Source of the DNA: a bacterium
GTDB taxonomy: Bacteria; AUK180; JAQVHJ01
Reading direction: 5' to 3'
NCBI GenBank assembly: GCA_028696285.1
Contig: JAQVHJ010000181.1
Coordinates: 1 to 5,495 of the forward strand
Length of the DNA stretch: 5,495 nucleotides
The position numbers and the translations under genes are program-made. This document shows, in pieces, positions 1 through 5,495 of this stretch. The notes beneath the pieces were generated by a model. That model was given only the letters and a program-made list of their open reading frames with translations. It was not told the origin of the DNA and did not search any database. How positions within the stretch are numbered: the stretch's first letter is position 1; every line of letters starts with the position of its first letter.

Positions 1-1
1 C

Positions 2-175
2 CTCCAAGTGAATAATATGAAATATGCAATTGTCTGTGTAGTGATTTATAGCAGGTACTTATTCGAGTGCTGTTCGGCAATTGATATGGTTCCCGGATTT
101 TTAATTAAAATATTTTACGGGTTTAAAATCCTTTTAGAGATTCCCGTAACCATATTTAAAATGAAATTTCAGTAA
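2..175 (+). CDS. Possible C-terminal end of an upstream gene, unidentified (partial at left edge)
   Basis: The frame beginning at base 2 is open for 57 codons and stops with TAA at 173-175, only 13 bp before the epimerase ATG and 1 bp before its SD. In DNA this AT-rich, an open run of that length reaching the window edge is unlikely by chance, and the codon mix (GTA, TTA, ATT, CCC, GGG) resembles the neighbours. The peptide is hydrophobic and aromatic, with an amphipathic, lysine-spaced tail (IKIFYGFKILLEIPVTIF). I see no motif and do not recognise a family. It could be the membrane-proximal tail of a glycosyltransferase or methyltransferase in the same operon, but that is a guess. An internal ATG at 17 would give a 52-residue small protein, but no convincing SD precedes it. 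The alternative is that this is plain leader DNA. Confidence 0.35.
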   Translation, partial: LQVNNMKYAIVCVVIYSRYLFECCSAIDMVPGFLIKIFYGFKILLEIPVTIFKMKFQ

Positions 176-188
176 CAGGAGGTTGTTA

Positions 189-1115
189 ATGAAGGCGATT
201 GTAACAGGCGGCGCAGGTTTTATAGGTTCGCACCTTGCAGAAGCTCTTATTGAAAAAGGTCTTGATGTAACCGTAATTGATGACCTTTCTACGGGCAAGA
301 AGGAGAATATCCCAATCAAGGCAAGATTCCATCATTGCAGTATAACAGACAAGAAAGTGGAAAAGATAATTAATCGTGAGAGACCCGATTATATTTTTCA
401 TTTAGCAGCCCAGATGAATGTGAGGAAGTCTGTCGAAAGCCCACAGTTCGATGCCCAGGTAAATATTTTAGGAAGCTTGAATATCCTTGAAGCTGTGAAG
501 GAGATAGGATTAAAGAAGCTTATCTTTGCATCATCCGGCGGGACAGTTTACGGGGAGCAGTTGGAGTTCCCGGCAACAGAGAAGCATTCACTTAATCCGT
601 TATGTCCATACGGTGTCGCGAAATTGGCTGTAGAAAAATATTTATATTATTATAAGGAGAATTACAATCTTGACTATGTTGCCTTAAGATTAGCGAATAT
701 ATATGGCCCTCGCCAGGATCCGCACGGTGAGGCCGGGGTAATTGCAATATTCTCCACAAAACTCATTACAGGCGAGCAGGCAGTAATTAACGGTGACGGG
801 AAGCAGACACGGGATTATGTTTATGTCAAGGATGTTGCCGATGCTTTTGTTAAAATGATGGATATTCAGGGTTCGGACCAATTCAATATCGGAACGGGCA
901 TTGAAACGGATGTTAATGAATTGTTCAGGATCATTAACAGGCTGACTGACGGGAAACAGGAGGAAGTTCACGGCCCAGCGAAGAAAGGCGAACAGATCAG
1001 GAGTGTTTTAAGTTCTGGTAAGATAAAAAATACATGCGGCTGGTCACCAGAGATTAAGTTAGACGAAGGTTTGCAGAAGACCGTAGATTGGTTTAAAGAA
1101 AAGCTGAAAAAATAA
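189..1115 (+). CDS. NAD-dependent epimerase/dehydratase, UDP-glucose 4-epimerase-like
   Basis: This is an extended short-chain dehydrogenase/reductase that probably interconverts UDP-sugars (UDP-glucose/UDP-galactose or the N-acetyl forms) in the cytoplasm for surface polysaccharide synthesis. Counting from ATG 189 (308 aa), the Rossmann motif TGGAGFIG is at 7-14, the NAD-ribose acidic pair is in VIDDLSTG (31-32), HLAAQ is at 71-75, and the catalytic Ser lies in FASSGGTVYG (113-122). YxxxK is Y141/K145 (PYGVAK), and the C-terminal sugar-binding region has NIYGPRQDP (170-178) and RDYVYVKDVADA (208-219). The length suits short bacterial/archaeal GalE-like enzymes. A TTG two codons upstream (183) is possible, but AGGAGG at 177-182 lies 6 nt before ATG 189, which I prefer. 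The phosphohexomutase follows after 17 bp, fitting a sugar-nucleotide operon. SDR family membership is certain. Substrate, and epimerase versus 4,6-dehydratase or C5-epimerase, are not; the overall pattern favours a 4-epimerase. Confidence 0.9.
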   Translation: MKAIVTGGAGFIGSHLAEALIEKGLDVTVIDDLSTGKKENIPIKARFHHCSITDKKVEKIINRERPDYIFHLAAQMNVRKSVESPQFDAQVNILGSLNILEAVKEIGLKKLIFASSGGTVYGEQLEFPATEKHSLNPLCPYGVAKLAVEKYLYYYKENYNLDYVALRLANIYGPRQDPHGEAGVIAIFSTKLITGEQAVINGDGKQTRDYVYVKDVADAFVKMMDIQGSDQFNIGTGIETDVNELFRIINRLTDGKQEEVHGPAKKGEQIRSVLSSGKIKNTCGWSPEIKLDEGLQKTVDWFKEKLKK

Positions 1116-1132
1116 ATCCGGAGGAGAATAAA

Positions 1133-2530
1133 ATGGTCAATATCAAATTCGGTACAGACGGCTGGAGAGGTGTAATTGCGAAGGATTTTACATTTGAGAA
1201 TCTTGAACGGGTTGCAATGGGATTTGCCGGGTACCTTAAAAAAAATAAAAAAAGCAAGGTCGTAATAGGATATGATGCACGATTCTTTTCTGATAAGTTT
1301 GCACGGAGGTTTGCCGAGGTCCTGTCTCAATCAGGAATTAAATGCTACCTGAGTAAGAAAATAATCCCGACACCTGTCCTTTCATTTGGAGTTGTTAAAA
1401 CAGGGGCTGATGCCGGTGTAATGATTACTGCTTCTCATAATCCGCCGGAATATAACGGTATCAAATTTAAATCAGGTGCCGGAGGTTCGGTTACAAAAGA
1501 AGTTACTAATGAGATAGAAAAAAATATCGCAGGAGTAAAAGAACCATTCATAGAGAATGCCGATTTACAGAAGACCGCTTTCATTGAAGAGATTGATATT
1601 ACCACGGATTATTTCAAGCATATTTACAGGAACATAGATATTGACATGATCTCACGGAAAAAATTCAGGATAGTTTTTGAATCCATGGGCGGAGCAGGCC
1701 TGGGATATATGGAGAAGATCCTGAATAAGGGAGAGGTAATAAATATAACAGATAAATATGATCCCCTGTTCAAGGGCCGACACCCGGAACCATTACCGGA
1801 AAATGTAAGGGAAGCAATTGAAACCGTAGTTGAGAAAAAGGCTGATTTAGGCGTAGTAACGGATGGGGACGCAGACAGGATTGCATTTATTGACAGCAAG
1901 GGTAACTTCATCAGTTCACAGAAGATTCTCGGGTACCTGTTACTCCATTTGATCAAAAATAAAGGGTATAACAAAGGAGTCGGGAGAACATTTGCGGCTT
2001 CTTCACTGCTTGAAAAAATTTGCGCGAAATATAAGCTTAAGTTATTTACCAAGCCGATCGGCTTCAAGTACATAGCTGATCTTATGGAGAAGGGCGACAT
2101 CGCTTTCGGCGGTGAAGAATCGGGAGGAATAGGGTATGAACCGCATCTGCTCGAAAGGGACGGGATATTCATCGCTCTTATGACCTTGGAAATGATGGCG
2201 AAAGAGAATAAGTCTCTTGTTCAGATCATTAGAGATATGGAAAAGGAATTCGGGTGTTATTATTATGACAGGGTTGATTTAAGGATCAGCGCGAAGCAGA
2301 TAAACAAGTTCCGGGAAAGATTGCCAAAGCTGGAACCTAAAACCATTGCAGGGCTGAAGGTCGTCAAGGTGGATACCTTAGACGGGAAGAAGTTTTTACT
2401 CGAAAAAGATTCCTGGCTTTTAATGCGCCCGTCGGGAACGGAACCCTTGGTCCGGGTTTATGCCGAATCAAGTTTAAAGGGAAAGGTATCCGAATTACTG
2501 AAGGCCGGCACAAAATTTGTTTTAGGTTAA
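1133..2530 (+). CDS. Alpha-D-phosphohexomutase (phosphoglucomutase/phosphomannomutase family)
   Basis: This cytoplasmic enzyme moves phosphate between C1 and C6 of hexose phosphates, or makes the bisphosphate activator. All four family landmarks are present in 465 aa. The phosphoserine loop is TASHNPPEYNG with Ser101. The Mg-binding loop is DGDADR (244-249; Asp244, 246, 248). The sugar-recognition loop is GGEESGG (326-332), and the phosphate-binding loop is RPSGTEP (432-438). KFGTDGWRG at 5-13 is the usual N-terminal signature. Glu-Ser in the sugar loop differs from GlmM (GEQS) and from classical PMM/PGM (GEMS), and is typical of glucose-phosphate-type members. The N-terminus (IKFGTDGWRGVIAKDFTF) and the GGEESGGIGY...ERDG block recall the cyanobacterial Slr1334-like clade, reported to synthesise glucose-1,6-bisphosphate. 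I infer subfamily from memory, not alignment. The start is fixed by GGAGGAG at 1120-1126, 6 nt upstream. It is co-oriented with the epimerase 17 bp upstream. No terminator is visible after the stop. Confidence 0.95.
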   Translation: MVNIKFGTDGWRGVIAKDFTFENLERVAMGFAGYLKKNKKSKVVIGYDARFFSDKFARRFAEVLSQSGIKCYLSKKIIPTPVLSFGVVKTGADAGVMITASHNPPEYNGIKFKSGAGGSVTKEVTNEIEKNIAGVKEPFIENADLQKTAFIEEIDITTDYFKHIYRNIDIDMISRKKFRIVFESMGGAGLGYMEKILNKGEVINITDKYDPLFKGRHPEPLPENVREAIETVVEKKADLGVVTDGDADRIAFIDSKGNFISSQKILGYLLLHLIKNKGYNKGVGRTFAASSLLEKICAKYKLKLFTKPIGFKYIADLMEKGDIAFGGEESGGIGYEPHLLERDGIFIALMTLEMMAKENKSLVQIIRDMEKEFGCYYYDRVDLRISAKQINKFRERLPKLEPKTIAGLKVVKVDTLDGKKFLLEKDSWLLMRPSGTEPLVRVYAESSLKGKVSELLKAGTKFVLG

Positions 2531-2537
2531 AAAACAG

Positions 2538-2566
2538 TTGACAATCGAATATTTTTCTGATATACT
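2538..2566 (+). promoter_or_regulatory. Strong sigma-70-type promoter with extended -10
   Basis: TTGACA at 2538-2543 is a perfect -35. After exactly 17 bp comes TATACT (2561-2566), a 5/6 match to the -10, preceded by TG at 2558-2559, which makes it an extended -10 (TGnTATACT). The expected transcription start is near 2572-2574. The promoter begins 8 bp after the mutase stop and can only serve the genes starting at 2609. It splits the window into two transcription units although all genes point the same way. Such a near-consensus promoter implies high expression unless repressed, which fits the operator immediately downstream. Confidence 0.85.
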
Positions 2567-2567
2567 G

Positions 2568-2593
2568 TATTTGACTGACCGGTCAGTCAAATA
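2568..2593. promoter_or_regulatory. 26-bp perfect palindrome, probable TetR-family operator
   Basis: The half-site TATTTGACTGACC (2568-2580) is followed directly by its exact reverse complement (2581-2593), with no mismatch and no spacer. Inside the dyad the core reads TGAC-TGAC-CG-GTCA-GTCA, so each arm carries a tandem TGAC. GC-centred, AT-flanked dyads of about 16-20 bp of this style are typical TetR-family operators. Its position, from about -5 to +21 relative to the predicted start, would block RNA polymerase when bound. It is not an intrinsic terminator: no T-run follows on either strand. In RNA it could also form a hairpin just ahead of the SD at 2599-2605. The cognate regulator is not in the window. 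That this is a protein-binding operator is very likely; TetR is inferred from site style plus the TolC gene in the operon. Confidence 0.8.
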
Positions 2594-2608
2594 ATGAAAG
2601 AGGAGTAG

Positions 2609-3412
2609 ATGGCTGTATTGGTTATTACTGCTGTGATTATTCTGGCGATACTGGTTTACGGGATTTTTATTGAGCCGTTCAGGATTAAGCTGAACGATGT
2701 GAGAATAGAGAATAGGAATCCGTGTGAAGGGAAGTCGTTGAAGATTCTGCATATTTCGGATCTGCATTTGCGTCGGTTCGGGAGAAGGGAAGAGAAATTG
2801 ACACAGATGTTGAGTTCTCTTCAGCCTGACCTGATATTGATTACCGGGGATTTTATGGAGAACATTGAAAATCCGAACCAATACAAAAAGCTATTTGAAA
2901 GTTTACATTCGAGATTAGGTGTATTTGGTGTTCTGGGAAATAATGATTACGGGATCAACAAGAATACAAAGCGTGTAAAGAAGATAGAAGGTTTTCTTGA
3001 GAGAATGAATGTCGAGATTTTAAAGAACAGCAGTGCTGTAGTAGAAGAAAATATCCGTATTATCGGTCTTGATGATCCGCATAAGGGGTATGATAATCTA
3101 TCCTTGGCATTTCAGGATATTCGAAAGGATGACAGCTTACGTTTAGTTCTTGCGCATTCACCCGAGACACTTGATTTTATATTATCAAGAAAGCCAGACC
3201 TTGTATTGACAGGCCATACACACGGCGGGCAGATTTCATTTCCGTTTATAGGCCCGGTCTTTCTCAATATAAAAAAGGGTTTCAGGATAATGACGGGTTT
3301 GAATTATTTCAATGAAATTCCCGTATATCAATCAAGCGGGGTGGGAATAACAATGTTTCCCATCCGTCTTAACTGCAGGCCTGAGATCACAATGATAACA
3401 TTGGAGAACTGA
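2609..3412 (+). CDS. Membrane-anchored calcineurin-like metallophosphoesterase (YkuE/YaeI type)
   Basis: This is a dinuclear-metal phosphoesterase of 267 aa. Residues 2-20 (AVLVITAVIILAILVYGIF) form one membrane anchor with no cleavage site, so the catalytic domain is tethered to the inner membrane; topology is not clear from charge. Metal-ligand motifs appear in order: ISDLHL (Asp51, His53), GD (Asp81), GNND (Asn111), AHSPE (His183) and GHTHGGQ (His202, His204). The usual GNHD/GNRD reads GNND, so the position normally holding the catalytic His (112) is Asn. Known relatives include B. subtilis YkuE, E. coli YaeI and the lipid A enzyme LpxG, so phospholipid, UDP-diacylglucosamine or other phosphoesters are all possible substrates. 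ATG 2609 is chosen because TAG at 2606-2608 closes the frame just upstream and AGAGGAG lies at 2599-2605, a little close. It is first in the operon behind the operator and overlaps the next gene by 1 bp. Confidence 0.9.
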   Translation: MAVLVITAVIILAILVYGIFIEPFRIKLNDVRIENRNPCEGKSLKILHISDLHLRRFGRREEKLTQMLSSLQPDLILITGDFMENIENPNQYKKLFESLHSRLGVFGVLGNNDYGINKNTKRVKKIEGFLERMNVEILKNSSAVVEENIRIIGLDDPHKGYDNLSLAFQDIRKDDSLRLVLAHSPETLDFILSRKPDLVLTGHTHGGQISFPFIGPVFLNIKKGFRIMTGLNYFNEIPVYQSSGVGITMFPIRLNCRPEITMITLEN

Positions 3413-4572
3413 TGGATTCCGAAATAAAAGAACTTTCCGAAAAATATTTTACTGAAGCGCTCGGATTTTTATCCGGGATTGTGAATATAAATTCCGATTC
3501 AAATAATATTTCAGGGTGCAATCAGACGGGAGATATCGTCGCCGAGTATTTCAAAGGATTGGGATTTACAATAGAAGAAGGAATCGGAAAAGGAAACCGG
3601 AAATATTTTCATCTTTATAATCAATCTCCTGATGCACCGGCATATTTATGCATGGGTCACCTTGATACCGTGTTTCCGGAATCTCTCGGTTTCAATTCAT
3701 TTTCAATCAAGGCCGGGACAGGTTACGGCCCCGGGGTGATTGATATGAAGGGAGGGATTATCACGTTATGGCTTGCACTTAGAATCCTGAAGGATTTGAA
3801 CCGGTTTAATGAAATACCGTTGAAGATCATTTTCAATTCCGACGAAGAGATTGGGAGTGAATCCGTTCTGGAAATATTTAATCGTGTAAAACCTCAGCTT
3901 CTTGGAATATTTAATTTTGAAGCTGCCCGTGATTCCGGTGCGCTGGTAAAGGCAAGGAAAGGTGTAGGTGATTTCAAGATTATTGTTACGGGCCGTTCCG
4001 CGCATTCCGGTTCTCATTTTACATCGGGGGCAAATGCCGTAAATGAACTTGCGTATAAGATCCTGGAGATAATTAAACTAACCGATCTTGAAAACGGTAT
4101 TACCGTGAGTCCGGGAATAGTTTCCGGCGGGACAAAGGTAAATGTAGTTCCGGATCATGCAGAAGTGATTTTTGATGTGAGAATAAAAAATAATGACCAG
4201 CGTGAACGTATGATTGAAGCCTTGAATGGAATAGTAAAGAAGAATAAGTTCCCCAACACCCAATCGAAACTGGAAGGGAATTTTTCGAGGCCTGCTTTTT
4301 CTTCAACAGGTGATGTTCTGAATGCATTCAAATATTTTAAGGAGTCTGCAAAATCATTATTCAACCTTGAATTCTCAGCGGAAGAGACCGGCGGTGCAGC
4401 GGATATAAATTTCTTCGGTGACCTTAAAATCCCAATGCTTGACGGTTTAGGTCCGTGCGGCGGGAAGGACCATACCGTTGACGAATTCATTGTTCTTGAA
4501 TCTATTAAAGAACGGGCATCCATATTTGTAAAATCAATAATAAATTTAAATAAGGACAGGAGTAGTAAATGA
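3412..4572 (+). CDS. M20-family zinc metallopeptidase, carboxypeptidase G2-like
   Basis: This is a co-catalytic di-zinc exopeptidase or deacylase of 386 aa, within the usual M20 range. The ligand motifs are all present: GHLDTV (His83, Asp85), GPGVIDMKGG (bridging Asp111), NSDEEIGS (Glu145 as general base, Glu146 as ligand), FNFEAA (Glu170) and GGKDHTVDEF (His354). The lid/dimerisation domain, inserted around residues 183-295, begins with KGVGDFKIIVTGRSAHSG and holds the conserved His198 and the VNVVPDHAEVIFDVRI strand. Order and spacing resemble glutamate carboxypeptidase CPG2 more than DapE or ArgE. No signal peptide is seen, so it is probably cytoplasmic. The substrate is unknown: an acyl-amino acid, a folate-like or gamma-glutamyl conjugate, or a dipeptide would each fit the family. 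Its ATG shares a base with the previous stop (TGATG) and GGAG lies at 3403-3406, so translation is probably coupled. It overlaps the TolC-family gene by 4 bp. Confidence 0.93.
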   Translation: MDSEIKELSEKYFTEALGFLSGIVNINSDSNNISGCNQTGDIVAEYFKGLGFTIEEGIGKGNRKYFHLYNQSPDAPAYLCMGHLDTVFPESLGFNSFSIKAGTGYGPGVIDMKGGIITLWLALRILKDLNRFNEIPLKIIFNSDEEIGSESVLEIFNRVKPQLLGIFNFEAARDSGALVKARKGVGDFKIIVTGRSAHSGSHFTSGANAVNELAYKILEIIKLTDLENGITVSPGIVSGGTKVNVVPDHAEVIFDVRIKNNDQRERMIEALNGIVKKNKFPNTQSKLEGNFSRPAFSSTGDVLNAFKYFKESAKSLFNLEFSAEETGGAADINFFGDLKIPMLDGLGPCGGKDHTVDEFIVLESIKERASIFVKSIINLNKDRSSK

Positions 4573-5495
4573 AATTTTCTAAGTACCTATTTATGGTTAT
4601 CCTGGCACTTTTCTTGTTAATACCGTATTCAAGGGCATCCGCCCGGTCTTTAACCGTTGAGGAATGCATAAGTCTTGCACAGAAGAACAATCTCGAATTC
4701 AAGGCGCAGGAACTGAACCTGTTTATTGCGCAGTTAAATCTTGACTTCACGAGAGCCAATTTTAAATTAGATTCATCAGCGACATTGACCGCGCCTAATT
4801 ACAATTTTTACAGACAGCCTCAATTTTATCCCGGTTTCCCGTATAAGTTTTTATATGAACAGGAGACGACCGAATTTACCGGGGAATTATCCATAACCCA
4901 GCCATTGCCTACTAATGGTTCTGTGTCTGTATATTCATATCTCCGTGACCAGGATTCAAATTATAATATTTATAACGATGAACATGAAATCACCGCAAAC
5001 ACCGGGATTACTGTACGTCAGCCGCTGTTCCAGATCAATACTCTTAGGACAGCTTTATTGAAGGCAGAGTATGAATATCAGAAAACATTAAATACATTTG
5101 AAGAGAATAAACGCAACCTGGAATATGAAGTAAGGGATAAGGTTTATAATGTCCTGTATGCAAAGGCGCAGGTCGAGATTGATGCGGAGAACGTTAAGAA
5201 TTCCGAATACATTCTTCATATAACCGAGGAAAAGATCCAGGCAGGGATCCTACCCGAGATAGATAAACTTACCGTTTCCGTTGATCTTGCAAATAACCGT
5301 TCCACCTTAGCGGAATCTGAATTGACATTAGAGAATTATAAGAATGACCTTAAGAGATATTTAGATATTCCCATGTCAGAAGATATTGATATTCAAGGGG
5401 ATATCTTCCTTGAAAAGGATATTAACTATTCCCTTGAACAGTTGGAAAAACTTGCATTGGAAAACAGGTCAGACCTTCAGAATCTTCTCCTTTCT
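4569..5495 (+). CDS. TolC-family outer-membrane efflux protein, 3' end cut by window
   Basis: This is an outer-membrane channel subunit that, as a trimer, connects an inner-membrane pump and adaptor to the cell surface. The frame stays open for 309 codons to the last base; a full protein should be about 420-480 aa. The N-terminus has basic residues, a hydrophobic stretch (residues 7-20) and an ASA cleavage site after residue 25, with no lipobox Cys, so it is a Sec-exported non-lipoprotein. The mature part opens with LTVEECISLAQKNNLEF (28-44), the standard OEP repeat start. QPLPTNGSVSVYSY (111-124) and ITVRQPLF (147-154) are the beta-barrel strands. The long coiled-coil helices run about 155-265, including EKIQAGILPEIDKLTVSVDLA. 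LEQLEKLALENRSDLQ (289-304) begins the second structural repeat. Start: AGGAG at 4558-4562, 6 nt before the ATG, which overlaps the peptidase stop (ATGA). Last visible gene of the putatively TetR-controlled operon; pump genes are expected beyond the edge. Confidence 0.93.
   Translation, partial: MKFSKYLFMVILALFLLIPYSRASARSLTVEECISLAQKNNLEFKAQELNLFIAQLNLDFTRANFKLDSSATLTAPNYNFYRQPQFYPGFPYKFLYEQETTEFTGELSITQPLPTNGSVSVYSYLRDQDSNYNIYNDEHEITANTGITVRQPLFQINTLRTALLKAEYEYQKTLNTFEENKRNLEYEVRDKVYNVLYAKAQVEIDAENVKNSEYILHITEEKIQAGILPEIDKLTVSVDLANNRSTLAESELTLENYKNDLKRYLDIPMSEDIDIQGDIFLEKDINYSLEQLEKLALENRSDLQNLLLS

Noticed and set aside
81..111. Possible promoter for the epimerase: TTGATA at 81-86 and TAAAAT at 106-111
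   Set aside because: The spacer is 19 bp, both boxes are imperfect, and AT-rich DNA throws up such pairs freely. The overlapping open frame also argues that this is coding.
95..131. Weak inverted repeat GGATTTT/AAAATCC
   Set aside because: It is a seven-base, AT-rich stem with a 23-nt loop and no T-run after it. It is too weak to call a terminator or riboswitch.
183..188. TTG at 183 as the epimerase start
   Set aside because: It touches the AGGAGG at 177-182 with no spacing. ATG 189 has a proper 6-nt gap and gives the usual N-terminus right before the Rossmann motif.
1624..2172. 182-codon open frame on the - strand inside the mutase gene
   Set aside because: It lies fully antisense to a gene with intact phosphohexomutase motifs, and its Ser/Pro-rich peptide shows no family motif. 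It is a frame shadow, as are the other - strand frames opposite the strong genes.
2568..2593. The palindrome as a rho-independent terminator of the mutase transcript
   Set aside because: No U-tract follows it on either strand, and it sits directly after a strong -10 box, which fits an operator much better.
1..5495. CRISPR arrays, tRNA/rRNA genes, insertion sequences, att sites
   Set aside because: No regularly spaced repeats, cloverleaf-like segments, transposase motifs or long terminal repeats were seen on reading both strands. The window is almost entirely coding.

Overview
This is a roughly 40% GC (by eye), densely coding stretch with every recognised gene on the + strand. The partial gene at the right edge encodes a TolC-type outer-membrane channel with a Sec signal peptide, so the host should be a Gram-negative (diderm) bacterium. 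Strong Shine-Dalgarno motifs, short intergenic gaps and mixed AT-leaning codon use fit an uncultured, possibly anaerobic lineage of the Omnitrophota/Elusimicrobiota/'Firestonebacteria' sort. That placement is only an impression; nothing in the window fixes the taxon.

Left block (1-2530), nucleotide-sugar and sugar-phosphate metabolism. An open frame enters from the left edge and stops at 175, probably the tail of an upstream gene. It is followed by a short NAD-dependent sugar epimerase/dehydratase of the UDP-glucose 4-epimerase type (189-1115). An alpha-D-phosphohexomutase (1133-2530) follows after 17 bp. The two complete genes have strong SD motifs and no terminator between them, so they look like one transcription unit. 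The mutase carries signatures recalled from the cyanobacterial Slr1334-like clade, which has been linked to glucose-1,6-bisphosphate synthesis rather than bulk hexose-phosphate mutation.

Control point (2531-2608). A 78-bp gap holds a near-consensus sigma-70 promoter (TTGACA, 17-bp spacer, extended -10 TGaTATACT). Starting 2 bp after the -10 hexamer is a perfect 26-bp palindrome with the core TGACTGACCGGTCAGTCA. This has the layout of an operator for a TetR-family repressor. No TetR gene lies inside the window.

Right block (2609-5495), the putatively repressed operon. It holds a membrane-anchored calcineurin-like metallophosphoesterase (YkuE/YaeI type), an M20 metallopeptidase of the carboxypeptidase G2 type, and a TolC-family channel cut by the window end. 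The three genes overlap by 1 bp (TGATG) and 4 bp (ATGA), so they are probably translationally coupled. A TetR operator in front of a TolC gene is classic for efflux. What is unusual is that two hydrolases are the first genes of the cassette. The genes past the right edge (periplasmic adaptor, RND or ABC pump, TetR regulator) would settle what is exported.
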